This document shows positions 23,500 through 35,389 of a stretch of 64,000 bases of DNA, piece after piece. Source of the DNA: Liriodendron chinense (Eukaryota > Streptophyta > Magnoliopsida > Magnoliales > Magnoliaceae); contig ML058507.1 of assembly GCA_003013855.2 (NCBI GenBank), positions 4,898,001 to 4,962,000 of the forward strand. The letters run 5' to 3'. The first letter of the stretch is position 1. Each line of letters starts with the position of its first letter. The notes below the pieces were generated by a model. The model was given only the letters and a program-made list of their open reading frames with translations. It did not search any database and had not been told where the DNA came from. The position numbers were made by a program, and so were the translations under genes.

Positions 23500-24005
23500 C
23501 TACTGAGCACTCAATTTCCATATGTGAGGCACACATGTATGGAATCCAGGCCTTTCATCTGTAGGTCCCTAGTGTACGTGGATGGGGAATCACATTGGGC
23601 GGGTGATCTTAGTTAGTGATTGGTGTGTTTTTAATGATCGTAAATGGACGGTTGGATGAAAGCCCAACTGATGGCTAGCATTCAGTGGGAAAATTCCACT
23701 GATTGAGCTAGATGCCATGAACTTATGCATGTATGCGAAGTAGAGTGGTTTACTACCTTTCAATCTTGATGGGAAAGGATAGAATGCTCAGTAACCTTTC
23801 AATCTTGATGGGAAAGGATAGAATGCTATTGAGCACTTGATTTCCATACACGAGGCACACATGTACAGAATCCAGCCTTTCATCTGTAGGGCCCCAATGT
23901 GGATGGGGTGTACCTGAAAAATCACATTGGTTGGGCAATCTTAGGTAGTGATTGGAGGGCTCTTAATTATTGTAAATGGATGGCCGTATAAAAGTCCCAA
24001 CTGAT
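23500..24005. repeat. Direct duplication of ~170 bp in the inner CACTA
   Basis: 23503-23680 and 23832-24005 share GAGCACT(C/T)(A/G)ATTTCCATA, GAGGCACACATGTA, CCTTTCATCTGTAGG, AATCACATTGG and AGTGATTGG. A shorter 45 bp tandem repeat (CCTTTCAATCTTGATGGGAA) lies between them at 23756-23830. Confidence 0.8.
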
Positions 24006-24550
24006 CTTAAATTTGTCTGGCTTCCCAACTGCTTTTTTCCAGTTTTATTCCTAGAGCCGTGCCAAATTTCTATTTGTTGTGCTGCTCTGCAAATTGAAAA
24101 TCTTCCATTTCCTTTTCAACTCTCTGTTATTTTTTATTGTTTCCAATAACTATGGTTCTGGCCTTTATATTTGTTCAAGTAATCTGACGGAGTTTGATAA
24201 ACAGTGCAAGCTCAATGTGCTATTCTTCATTATTAGTTCAAATTACTTGCAATTCTGATGGCTTTACTTAATTATAAGCACACTGTTTTAGCTTTCATTT
24301 TATTTGAAGTTATTATATTTTATATTCCCGGTGGAATGATAATAATGTTAATGATAATTTACATTGCTATGAATGCTAGGTCAACCGAGGAGGCACCTGC
24401 TAAAAAGAGGCTGGAGTGTCTTTGTAAGTTTCAAACAGCTCTTCGCAGGGGATGCATTTATTTTTCTCAGGTTTGATATCTTGATTGTCACTTTGCAATT
24501 TTGAGGCTTTTAAATGCGTTCATTGGATTACCCACTGATTTGCGGCTTGC

Positions 24551-24849
24551 AGAGGTGAAAATGGCGAACTTCGTGTTGAAAACGGTGGTTGCTACAATGC
24601 ACTCCCCACTTTCGGAAAGGTTATCATCATGCTACATGTGTTCATGGAACTTAGTTTGTTTGTTTTTTCATGTTTTTAATTTGAGCTATTTTATGTACAA
24701 TGTGTTTGTGGGTACCTTTTTTGATAGACTACGCCACTGGCTACATCTTCGAGTACGACGACAAGCATCCGCTTGGGTCGGGGATCGGATTCAAGGAGAA
24801 AGATTCCCCCAATTTCCTCGATTCCTTCTACTCCAAGACCAAGGCTGTG
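24551..24849 (+). pseudogene. Two exon-like fragments of an unrecognised protein
   Basis: A segment after GCTTGCAG (about 24552-24618) can be read GENGELRVENGGCYNALPTF and is followed by GTTATC. A second, after TTTTTTGATAG (24729-24849), reads DYATGYIFEYDDKHPLGSG, then a Lys/Asp-rich stretch to YSKTKAV, and ends at GTAATT. Base composition of the second is clearly protein-like (GC-rich, balanced codons) compared with its AT-rich surroundings. I do not recognise the family. They are likely captured pieces of one host gene. Confidence 0.5.
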
Positions 24850-25757
24850 GTAATTTCCAGATCCAATGGATATGATTTGTTCTGTAATTTTTTAAGCATA
24901 GGACACGTGAGATAGTGTGAATTGCGATTTTTTCTTTTTGACCTGATCTGGTTTTGGATTGTCTTCCCATGTTTAAGAAATGTGTAGATCTAGGTTTTGG
25001 AGATGGTATTTTATGCCTCATTTGTTTTTTCCTTTTGAATTTCACTAGAATTTCTTGCCTAATTTGAATTTCGAGAGGGAATCGACTTATATGAGTTGTA
25101 TGCATGCTTAGATGTGATGTGTGAATCCTTGAAGCATGAATGCTGCTGTTGTGTTTTACTTGGTGGTGAATGTGGAGAGTAGACTTTTACCGTACATACA
25201 TCCACCATTGCATCTTGCTAGTGATTTGTATCATTTTGTCTGCTTCTCATCAGTTGTGAATAAGGTTTGTAAGTAGTGATTAGTAAACTGGTTTTCTATA
25301 TTTCATCTTAAATGTAAATGATCAATGGTTAGTTGTTCATAGGTAGTAGGATAAGCAACTTTTGAAACTCTTAGCTTGTAAGCTAGAAGTGAATCCATTC
25401 TTTTATAGTGGCAGCCCTGTGCTTTTTGCAGTGGCAAGGAGTTATGGGAACGCATGGAGAAGTTGTGCAAGTTCTTCTCATAAAATGAATGAATGGCATG
25501 AATAAGTTACACGCATCATAGTGGGACCCACAAATTTAAGTCAGCTCTTTCCAAATTGATTTCCAAGGCAGAAATCCACACGACACGAATTTTCCAAGTT
25601 TAGCAAACACGGATGGAAGGTAATAATAAGTTATTTTCTTTCGCCTTTTGTATGGCTGATTTTCTTTCGCTTAGGGATGTTAATCATGTGAGTGATTGCA
25701 TTTAAAAAAAAGGATGGTTTGTGTTGTCACTTCTTATTTTCTATTATGTCATTCAAG

Positions 25758-25855
25758 AAGGATGGAGCCCATTACATGTTGCCATACAAAGTCGATGTAG
25801 TGATATAGCCAAAGTTTTGCTGGTCAATGGTGCAGATAAGACAAGAAGAAACAAG
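25758..25855 (+). pseudogene. Captured exon with one ankyrin repeat
   Basis: Between an acceptor-like TCATTCAAG and a donor AAG/GTAGAT the frame reads GWSPLHVAIQSRCSDIAKVL then LVNGADKTRRNK. G-W-(S/T)-P-L-H-x-A and the A-x-V-L-L-x-N-G-A-D pattern are those of an ankyrin repeat. Only one repeat is present, with no neighbours, so it is a fragment. The donor protein was not identified. Confidence 0.7.
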
Positions 25856-26905
25856 GTAGATTTGATAAATCATAGAAAAAAATCCACTCCTTGGGCTGGA
25901 AAAGTGTGTTTTTTTTTTTTTCAATGGCTGATATCACTGAAGTTCCTATTAGACTAAAACAGTTTGATGTTTTCCTTATGCTAATGATTGAAGATTAGTT
26001 TCTCTCAGGAATTGGTTGAGGAATACTTATAGATCATCAGGTTGGAAGTATGCATAGTGTCAATGAACTTTGAATCTGTTGAAGCAGTGCCCATGTTTAT
26101 GTTTTTCATGATTGATCCGATTGCAGATGGACTGAAAATCTCCCTGAATCTGTCATTGGATTAGTGGCCTGGTCACACGCATATGTATTGGTCCATCCAT
26201 TTTGGTCAGAATGTTCCTGACACATTTTTTTATTTTTTTCTATTAGCTGTTTTTCATGTTTTTTCTGCCTTGATTCTGTTTTTCTGCTTTGATTCAGTTT
26301 TTTTTTCTTGGAGTTTTTGCTATTTGCCATTTTGTTTTCATGTTTTTTCATATAAACCCGAAGAAGTTTTCAAATATCAACAAACCTTACATGCAGGAGA
26401 TGTTGGCCCCAATTAGTTGGTATAAGGCTCAGATGATGATGATGATAATGAAATTTCTTGAGGGAAATGGTGTATGATGATTAGGGATATGCATTAGTGA
26501 GATGAATCCCACAGATTGCATGAATTTTGGGCCTTATCTATTTGTGTAATTGTCTCATCAACTCATCATTGGATTCATTACTCATATGTGGACTCATAAT
26601 TGTAATTTTGTAATGATATTGTATGTTCAAACTCTTATGTATTAAAATTTTAGAGTCTGTCAGGTACTCAGTACTCAAGCAGCCTAACAAATAACATTTT
26701 ACCAAAGAATGGTCTATTACAACATCAAATACATGTTCAAAACCAAAAAAGAATACAAACTTGGGATGCTCACATTTTTTTTTTTTTTGGGATTTTCCAA
26801 CATTTTTTTAGATTTTTTCCCAAGAGAAAATTATGGCTGTAACAGAGTGTGTATAGTGTTGACCAGCAAGCTGGATGGTATGCTGGCCAGGAATACGTTG
26901 GTTGT

Positions 26906-27815
26906 GACCAATGTTGTCAAATCGCATATGCGATTGCGTTAGATCCGATTGCATATGGCTGTGCGCATATGCGATCGCATAAATTTTTGAACAACTTGGA
27001 TCTCATAACTCGTGGCACCTAAAGGTTAGCCTACCTGTTGAACAACTTGGATCTTGCACAAAATTTCTGCATCCACACATGCTAACCGCTTGTGCTCGAT
27101 GCATGGTTCCATACTAGTTTCTTTTTAATTCAAAGATGTCTTTGTTCTTTTCACTAAGTTTTTAATTTTTCTTCCAGTCTTTTTTTGTTTTCTTCTTCTG
27201 CTTCATGTGCCAGAGATGTCACCAGCACACCACATCATGACTAGTTTGACCTTTTGTTTTATTCACGTTGCAATGATCATGAGCCACATTTTTTTGTTTC
27301 TGACTGTAGTTGATGCTTTCTGTTTTAATGAAGTTCTTTCTTTGCATGGAATAGCAGATAAATGACCTATTTGCTGTAAAGGTAGTCATCTAACGTATAT
27401 GTTTTTATGGATTTGTTGAATTGGCGGGTAAAATTTCAGGCTTTTACCAATCCGATCATTGTTTTCATGAGCTTGTCATCTTGGTTGAAAATTCTATGTA
27501 TCCTGTTTGCAGTAGGAATCCTTCAGAATGGCAAGCTTGCGGCAAAGCTGTCAGTGGAGGACACAAGATTTGGGTTTGGCAATTTCCAAGTGTGTAAGTT
27601 TTCCTCACCCAATGGTCTTTGTATCCTGGGGGATTAAATCCCAATGGTCACAAATATGGCCCTTGGGCCAGTATGCCATCACATAACCATGGCTTATGCG
27701 ATTGCATAATCCTCTATGCAATCACAGGATGCCTAACACCTATAAAAATGCACATGCCACTGTCTGACCTCCCAAATGGCATATGCAATCGCATGTGACA
27801 ACACTGCTTGGGATT
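26906..27815. mobile_element. Possible ~0.9 kb TIR element with GCATATGCGAT-rich ends
   Basis: The left end CAATGTTGTCAAATCGCATA is mirrored at the right by GCAATCGCATGTGACAACACTG. Both sides contain clustered self-complementary words (GCATATGCGATCGCAT at 26960-26985; GCTTATGCGATTGCATAA near 27690). No TSD could be confirmed. The interior is AT-rich with no recognised protein. Confidence 0.5.
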
Positions 27816-27950
27816 GTTGCAACTTTATGGATGCTTGGCTTCTTTGAAAAACAATTTGGAAGGTTTATGTATGAGTGTGACTTGAGCAAATGTAAATAAT
27901 TACATGTTTGATTGCAAGGTACTCAATTATCTACCACAACATTTCTTCAG

Positions 27951-28061
27951 GTTCTTAAGAAGGCCGATATGATCCGAAAAAATGCCGTGGAAAGTATTCT
28001 GGCTGAACGTGACATCCTCATGATTGTAGGTATTCCGCCATTCAATGCAGAACATCAACAG
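27951..28061 (+). pseudogene. Captured, internally fused fragment of an IRE-type AGC protein kinase
   Basis: Between TTTCTTCAG and GTACTCC is a 37-codon exon. Its first part, VLKKADMIRKNAVESILAER then DIL, matches the kinase N-lobe from the catalytic lysine strand through helix C, as worded in plant IRE/IREH1 AGC kinases. It is followed at once by IVGIPPFNAEHQQ, which in those kinases lies far downstream in the C-lobe. The catalytic HRD and DFG loops are missing. The frame is open and the splice borders are intact, so the fusion either happened in a cDNA-like intermediate or by a genomic deletion joining two exons at the short common word CTCAT. It cannot be an active kinase. Confidence 0.8.
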
Positions 28062-28654
28062 GTACTCCATGTGACTTGTACGTTATATCTTCCATACAGA
28101 TTTGTGAAACAAGATGGATAGTTCTTATTTACGTGCTGATTATTTGCAATTTGAGACTCAATCCTTTCTGCAGATGTTGTTGATGAAATTGGTAACATGA
28201 TAACAGATCTGCTATTTCGTTTGCAATTTGAGACTCGGATCCTTTTTTTTTGTTTGTCTTCTTTCATTTCCCCTTCTTATAATCTTCCATGAATATTAAA
28301 GGTCAGTATTTTTAGGACCTCCAGAGGAATGGTTTAGATCATCAAAATATTAAACCATGTATGCTTGGCTTGTGCATAGTTGTTTGAGCCAAGAAATGGA
28401 CCTCAGCCATGGCCCTTCATATATTGTAATGGCAGAACATGATACTGACGATGATTTAGGTCTGGAATAATCATCGAATTAAAACATCGAGAAAGGAATT
28501 TTTCGATATTTTGAGCTGATGTTGAGCTATTGAACTTGTAGATCTTAAAATCATTATATTATTCTTCATGGCCATTTTTTAACTACTTTCCTGTTTCTTT
28601 TAGTTAATTTGGCAATATCAATCTCATGTAAGAGAACTCATCGTGGGTCATTAG

Positions 28655-28742
28655 GAGAATGTTTGCTAGATATATCAAGTGTTGAGAGTGTTTGCTAGAT
28701 ATCAAGTGTTGAGAGGGTTTGCTAGATCTCAAGTGTTGAGAA
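28655..28742. repeat. Three tandem copies of a ~28 bp unit
   Basis: GTTTGCTAGATAT(AT)CAAGTGTTGAGAG occurs three times in a row in the inner CACTA. Confidence 0.85.
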
Positions 28743-30194
28743 ATTAAACTTCAAGTTCTCTCCTTTCTTCTTTCTTTTTCCTTTCTTTTTGCTGTTTAAA
28801 GCTAAAATTTGTGTTGTTTTCGTGTGTAAATCAGAAATTTTCAGCTGCTTAAAGGTCAAATCTGTTAAAGAAGTGCCATTTTGGGCGGTAAATCTGAGGT
28901 TTTAGCTACTTGAATCTTCAATATGTGTAAAAATGCGATTCTTTCAATGGTTTACAGCTCGATTCTCCTTGGGAAAGAGACAGTTGGCGGTAAATCCTTT
29001 GCAATGCCAGGTTCTTGAGGGTTGGATCTCTGCAAATGAAACGAGGACTGTTGATTTTCAATGGAGTTGCAGTCATCTAAGGCCTCAGATTACCTCTCTT
29101 TCTATCTCTCTGGAAAAAGTAGCAGCTATATAAAGCTCCATATCCTTGAAAACAATGGTGAAACTGCCATTGCGGAGCGGAAGTAGCTGCTTGAAGCTTT
29201 GAACTCTCAACATATTGGCATGTTGGATTATTTTGCATGATCAGGTAAAGCTACTTATCTGCTTTTTTTTCTTTTCTTTTTTTCAAGGGCAGGTTGGATT
29301 GTCATGAGTTCTGTGGAAAATCTCGTGAGTTCACTGAATTGCCATTTTCAAGGAATGACTAGAAAAGCATTTGAAAATTGCACTGATGAAATAGCAATTT
29401 GAAAATTGCACTGAGTTTTGTGTTCTCTATTTTTTCTCAAACCGAGTTTGTTCCAGGAATTGGGGCAGTCTGAAAACTTTTTATTATTTTGGCTTTTTTT
29501 TTTTGCCCCTTTCTTTGAATTACTAAACACCCTTCTCTAAATTACTCTCTTTTTCCATCTTTCTTGTTCTTTTTAAGCTCGATTTTGTCTTAGTTTCCCA
29601 TGTCTTTAGGATGTGGAGAATATGTTATCAAACCCCCATCAGTTAAGATCCAGTTTGTTCATCGAATGGGCCTCATTTGGAGATGCTGCCTAAAAATCCC
29701 ATCAATTGGACAATTGTATCCAATTTGATCAATAGCCATGAATGTGGGCAATTTCTCATTCATTTTCAACAGACCATTTGCATATTCACACTGATTCTGG
29801 CCATCAGCTCATGCTATGGCTTGCCGATGAGAATTTCCACCATTTTATAATGGTTTTCTTTTCTAACATGGGACTTAGTTAACATGCTGTTATATGGATA
29901 TAGGAATCTGCAAATTTCTTTATTTTCATTGATTTCTGAGCATGGGTTGTTGCTGAAATGCTGTTATGTTGATGAAAGTATGTAAATTTTATTACTTTCT
30001 ATTGATTTTTTAACATGGGTCTTGGTGAAATGGCTGTTGTATGGACGCTGTTGGGAAAATTTCAAAATCAAATCATGTTTGGGGGTTTATCTATGGAAAA
30101 TATAAGCTTGCCTTGTTGAAGTTGTTTTGAAAAGATTTTTCTTAAATGTTTTGAAAAAGCATCTTCCACTGGGATGTTGTAGATGGGATAGTGT

Positions 30195-30695
30195 CACAGG
30201 AACTTCCTGTTCTAGGAATATGGGTGGGGCGGACCATGATATTTGTTAGAAATCCACCCTGTCCATCTGTTCCGTCAGATCATGTTAGGATGGGCCCAAA
30301 AATGAGGCAGATCCAAAACTCAAAAGTGGCCTGCACACTATAGGAAAAAGTTGGGTAGGGAAATGCCTATCAGTGGAACCTCCTTGGGGTCCACTGTGAT
30401 GTTGATATGCCATCGATACTGTTCATAAGGTCATTACTACTAGCATGAATTGAAAACATAAAAATATTAGCATGATCCAAAACTTCTGTTGCCCCACAAA
30501 TGTTTCAATAGTGGACGTTCAATCCTCACTGTTTCCTGTCGTGCGGCTCACTTTGAGTTTTGGATCTGCTTCACTTTCGGGCCCATGTCCTAACATGATC
30601 TGGCAGAATGGGTGGACGGCGTGGATTTCTCAGAAACATCACAGTAGGCCCCATCCAGCTTCTTGGCACAGGAAGTTCCTACAACAGGCTGGGCG
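30195..30695. mobile_element. MITE-like element, ~500 bp
   Basis: CACAGGAACTTCCTGT at the left is inverted as GGCACAGGAAGTTCCTAC at the right. Interior words (GATCATGTTAGGATGGGCCC, CATCACAGTAGGCCCC) are of the same kind as other MITEs here. Non-coding; the 130-codon frame at 30472-30864 overruns it and is not a gene. Confidence 0.55.
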
Positions 30696-32129
30696 TAGGC
30701 AATCCGACTCCCCAAGGATTATATGGTTCAAGTCCTGGACACTACCTGGTACTCCCATATCCAGTTGGTGTTACATTTTAGCATTTTTTCTGTACAAACG
30801 AGCATATCCTTGCAAGGAGCTTTGGAATCCACCACTATTTCCTGTGTGTCCATTTGAGTTTTAGATCTAGTGCAGGCAAAACGGTTGAACAACATGGATA
30901 TAAAACACATACATGACAGTGAGCTTCATGACACCAACACCACCTGCCAAGTTGGGTGGCAGTGGGGTCAATCCGCTTCCACCCATTGAACTTGGGATGC
31001 AGATTAAGTAGGAAGGACCTTGCAATCCTCAGCTGTGGTGTTGTGTGGTCAGATTCAATGAACGTACTGTATTAGGTTGTTAAAATTATGTTAAAATCAA
31101 TTAGTGGATTGGGTTGTTTACCTTGGAATACGTAAAATCAAGTTAAAATTACCTTGTAATGCTGCTTTATATTTTTCATTTTCATATACTGCTTTTCCTT
31201 TTCTCTACAACCATAATGCTGCTGTTACATTGGGTCAACATTTCCAGACACTCTAGAGTGAGTGCATACCTACAGGACAGTTCTTTTTTTCTTTTTTCTT
31301 TTTTAATGTGAGATATATATCATGTTCTTCTGGATGTTCCTTACCAACACACCATCTTGAAGAAATGTCATTCCATTAGGATTTTAAGCTTCCATGATGC
31401 TTTAGGAGTGAGAAGTAATGGAATGGTTATACTAAACTACAAATAGCCTCTCTACTTTCCAGTGGTTATTCATCTATTGGTTATAAAGTGAGTTGATTAT
31501 GCATGCATAGGAAGCCATACATGTGAGTGTGTGGAGTTTCTCAATTAGTTTTACTTTTAAGTTATGGTAGGTAGCTTGGTTTGCATCTTTCTGCATAGTA
31601 ACCACTGGAACTCAACGTATATATTTTTATGTTTACTTTTGTGCCTTCTGTTAATAGAAATATTTTTTGCCAACAATTATTTTTCTTTATTGCAATGCAG
31701 GTGACAAATTTCTTTGCTGTTAGCAGCCAATTAGCAGCCAGGTAACATTTGGATTCATTTTCCAGAAAAATTGGTTTCCAATATTTTATAGTTTTCTTTA
31801 TTTTGCAATTAAAACTTAGTTTTTACAGTTTAGTAGTTTATTGTTTGTGAGTTCTTAGAAGTTAGCTACTGCACATTTTCAGTTGCAGAACAGGGTAAGC
31901 TTTTCAACGGAGGCTGCTTTGTTGTTCATTACACCTATCATGGTGATGAGAAAGAACATCTGTTTTATAAGTGTCATGGTTGATTCAATCAAGGGCCATC
32001 CAGCTTTGGTTTGTATTCTAGATTGACAAAGTTTTCTTTTTTACAATTTTTAGTAATTGTATTGTAAGAATGCCTCCCAAGTTACCTTCTCATGAATTAT
32101 ATTGCAAAAGAGGATGTGAACAGAAGGCA

Positions 32130-32420
32130 TTAAGATATAATGCGCTCGTGGTTATTTATGTATTGTATCAACTATCCGAAAATGTTGAGACGCAGGAAAT
32201 AATTCTTTTAAAGACAGCAACTCGGTTCTTTATCAGAGAAAGACTCCAACTATCCAGAACATATATCATAAGCAATGGGGTTTCTATGCTCGGAAAGTTT
32301 TGCAGAGGGCTGTAGAGAAAATGGTGGGCAGACAGAGGGCCTTACTTCATAAAAAAGGAACTTACATGGATCTCAAGGGTCTTGGCTTCTTTGTGAATTT
32401 TTCTTTCTTGTAATAAGAAC
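32130..32420 (+). other. Coding-like segment shared with the CACTA end at 59847
   Basis: Aligns with the reverse complement of 60370-60650 over about 280 bp. Shared reading includes VVYVLY, LSENV, and the later TGGGTTTCTTTGTGAATTT-like end. In the other copy the frame is longer (87 codons); here stops and shifts intervene. It sits about 0.5 kb from the element end in both elements, so it belongs to this CACTA family and is not host flank. The protein was not recognised. Confidence 0.65.
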
Positions 32421-32689
32421 TCTCCATTGTATTTATATTGATTGAACTGGGGATGTATTAGGAACGAGTCTTCTCACATTTATATTGACTGAATTGGAGA
32501 TGTATTTTGAGTTTCCCTAAAAAAAAAATCATGACTTTAATGAATGTTGGATTTATTTCTTTTATTTGCCAGTTATAACAATTCTTTGTTTGCATTAACT
32601 TAGATGGGTTGGTTTATCAGGGCATGTACCAGAAACGGTTAGATATGTCGTTATTATCAAATTTTTTAAAGACACTAGCTACGGATATA

Positions 32690-32925
32690 GTCCGCAACCT
32701 TGAAAACTAGTCCGTAGCGTGATGTACTCAAAATGCTACGGATCGGATTTATATAGCGACGGATATTATCCGTAGCCGTACGAATATAGCTACGGATATA
32801 ATCCGTAACTATAGCTTAAAAGGCTATGGCTACGGCACCAATAGCTACGGACCGGATACGGTCCTACTACGGATTATATCCGTAGCTATATATCTATAGC
32901 TACGGATATAATCCGTAGCCTTTGC
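32690..32925. repeat. Right subterminal CTACGGAT repeats of the inner CACTA
   Basis: Many inverted copies of GCTACGGATATA/ATCCGTAGC up to the terminal repeat. The left end at 22535-22610 has fewer. These are the probable transposase-binding sites. Confidence 0.88.
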
Positions 32926-32945
32926 CCCATTTTTTTGTAGTGATC

Positions 32946-33780
32946 TTTTAGAGCCTGAGCAGTCTTGATAGCGAAAGAAACATTAAGTACATTTTTTTAT
33001 GTCATCTTTTTTTTTGGTTAAAACTTTTTTTACCAAACCAAAACAGAAACTGTATAGAACAAATTGCTCACCTCACGTTACAACCAGCCCAGCTATAACT
33101 AAGGAACCAATGCGAAGACGATAGACTAAAAAAAAAAAAAATGAACAGGGCAATAGAAACTTCTGGAAGGACCAACATCTGCAACCAGGACTCCACCCAT
33201 TACCTACAAGCAACAACACAGCAGACACCCACTACAACCAGTAATCCTGCAACCACCACCAGCCAAACATCACACAACAAAGCATCCACCCACAACACTA
33301 GCAACATAATAGTAGTGATTGAATGTCCACCAATGTTTATTTGACATCCAACCTCTTGATTAGGTCATGAATTCATGGATGCAAGGAAAAAACAAATATC
33401 AGCTTGATCCAAAACTTTGACAGCCTCCAGGAATAAGCTTAATGGTGGGCATTTAATTACATTGTTTCTTGTGTTGTGGTACAGTTGAGATTTGGATTTA
33501 CCATTACAATACATACCATTCGTAACATATCAGTCCTATTGGGATGAACATGAAAAAACAAATATTAGCCTGATTGAAAACTTCTATGGTCCCACAAATA
33601 TTCCAACCGTGGGCGTTCAATTCTCATGTTTCAGCCCACATGAGTTTTGGATCCAGCTCATTTTTTTGTATTACGCACATCCTAAAATGGGCTCACAAAA
33701 CGGATGGACGGTTGGGTTTCTCACAAACATCACAATAGGCCCCTCTTAGCTAGGTTCCCAGCAGTTTGGCTATTGACATT
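32946..33780. other. Right arm of outer CACTA, no gene
   Basis: AT-rich sequence with an A-run before a frame at 33141-33344 that is low complexity (Thr/Ser/Gln), and a region resembling the MITE interiors. Nothing further can be assigned. Confidence 0.45.
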
Positions 33781-33789
33781 GGTCAAGTG

Positions 33790-34045
33790 GTGGGGCTTTG
33801 TGGACCCCACGATTATTGTGTTTAATCCATGTTGTCCATTCATTTCTCGAGATTAATTATTTTAGGGCTTGATCCTACAAATGAGCCATATCTAAATCTT
33901 AGGCGGACTACACCATAAGAAAACAGTAGTGATTGAAAGTCCACTATTAAAAACGTCCTAGGACCCTATAATGTTTAAGGCATATTTAATGGATAAAACT
34001 CATAAATCATGGTGGGCCCCACAAGCACAGACTAGTACCTGCTAT
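33790..34045. mobile_element. MITE-like element with GGGGCTTTGTGG ends
   Basis: GGTGGGGCTTTGTGGACCCC at the left faces CATGGTGGGCCCCACAAGCA at the right. About 255 bp, non-coding, related at the ends to 22650-22942. Confidence 0.55.
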
Positions 34046-34257
34046 AGTAGTGGTAGGGTCAAAGACGATCTGCAAACCATCGTATAAGATATCAACAATG
34101 TGTTTTAATGGCACGTTCTATTAATAAGTGAATGTCATTAAAGTATATCTTTATAAACAATGTTAGATTGGTGCACGCCGTAAAAAAAGGTCATCAGTGG
34201 CGTTCTAATATTGCGCCATTAATACCTACAATTTTGTTGTAGTTAAATTAGAGGGTA

Positions 34258-34766
34258 ACAACTTAGTGGGTGTTACCTCTACCGTATGGGGCTTACCTTG
34301 ATTTTTTTTTTTCTGTATATCCATTCCATCCATCTGTTTTTTCATCTCATTTTAGAAAGCAATCCAAAATTATAAGAAGATCCAAATCTTAGGTGGACAA
34401 TACTAAGAGTGATGAATAACCATTAAAAACATTGTTACGGGCCACAAAAGCTTTGGATCAATATGCTTTCTAATTTTCCGTCATATACATCTTCTTGACA
34501 TTATCAACAAGTTGGATTACAAATAAACATTAAGAAAATGTTACAACGGGCCCTAAGAAAATTTTAATGGTGAGGCACTCAATCAACATCGTTTTATGTG
34601 GTGTGATCCACGTGAGATTTCTCTCTCTAAATTTTGGAATCACATCTTAAAATGGTCCATAGAAAACGGATGGATGGTGTGGATATACAGAAAATCATCA
34701 ATGTGGGCCCCATGGTAGGGGTAACACCCACTAAGCTGTTACCTAGGTAACACCTAATTCGCACCC
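34258..34766. mobile_element. MULE-like MITE, degenerate copy of 55044-55583
   Basis: Matches the element at 55044-55583: TAGTGGGTGTTACC at the left, GGGTAACACCCACTAAGCTG and ACACCTAATTCGCACCCC at the right. The extreme left end has diverged. It lies in the outer CACTA. Confidence 0.75.
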
Positions 34767-35169
34767 CAATTTGAGAGACGATTGGGGCGCTAAAGACGGG
34801 TGGTCCAGATAGGAGATCATGGGGCTCACTGCATGTGTTGTATGTGGTTCATCCACTCCGTCCATCTGTTTTTAAATATCATTTTAGGGCATGATCCAAA
34901 AATGAGGCAAATTGAAGGTTAAGTGTACAACACTAAAATCAACAATGGACGGCATGGATCTGGCTCCTTACGGTGTGGTCCACTTGAGCTTTTGATCTAG
35001 CTCTTTCTTTGGCGCAAAACCCTAAAATGAGCTTTTAAAATCAATGGGTGGCATGCATATACATTAAATCATGAAGGTGGGCCCCAAGGTAAGGATAACA
35101 GGGTGGGTGCATTGCATGACTAACAATTAAAAAATAATAAAACACCCTACCCACTTGTTTTTGCGTATT

Positions 35170-35360
35170 TTCGTTTGCCGACGGTTTCCAACCGTCGAAA
35201 GTTCCGACGGTAAAAAGCCGTCGGAAAAAAAGGCGGGACCGTCGGCGAAGGTATATTGGGTAGTTTTTTCCGACGGCCGATAGACATTCAACGACAGTTT
35301 TAGACAGTCGGACGTTCCGACGGCTCATAGCCGTCGGAAAAAAGGCGGGGCCGTCGGGAA
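35170..35360. repeat. Right subterminal CCGACGG repeats of the outer CACTA
   Basis: Dense TTCCGACGG and CCGTCGG words, partly as short hairpins (CCGACGGTAAAAAGCCGTCGG region at 35206-35226), ending at the terminal repeat. Confidence 0.88.
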
Positions 35361-35389
35361 AAGTCCGTTTTTTGGTAGTGTTAATTAAT

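Larger units (their letters stand above)
22510..32942. mobile_element. Inner CACTA-type transposon, 10.43 kb, TSD ATC, carries host-gene fragments
   Basis: Starts CACTACCAAAAAAAGAGGCA and ends CCCATTTTTTTGTAGTG, flanked by ATC at 22507-22509 and 32943-32945, the 3 bp TSD typical of CACTA. Subterminal words are CTACGGAT and ATCCGTAGC (22535-22610, 32690-32925), different from those of the outer element, so this is another family. Inside are exon-like pieces with splice borders (24551-24849, 25758-25855, 27951-28061) and no transposase. This matches non-autonomous gene-capturing CACTA elements. A relative begins at 59847 in reverse orientation. Confidence 0.9.
21314..35380. mobile_element. Outer CACTA-type transposon, 14.07 kb, inserted in root-cap gene exon
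   Basis: Starts CACTACCAGAAAAATGAC and ends GTCCGTTTTTTGGTAGTG, a CACTA-type terminal inverted repeat. Just inside both ends are many CCGACGG/CCGTCGG words (21340-21570, 35170-35360), the subterminal repeats expected of this superfamily. Copy B of the host gene lacks the insertion, which fixes both borders. The usual 3 bp TSD is not clean: the left flank is AGT, and the right side has extra bases TTAATTAAT before TGCAGTG. No transposase is seen, so it must be moved in trans. It is interrupted by a second CACTA at 22510-32942 and several MITEs. Confidence 0.9.
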
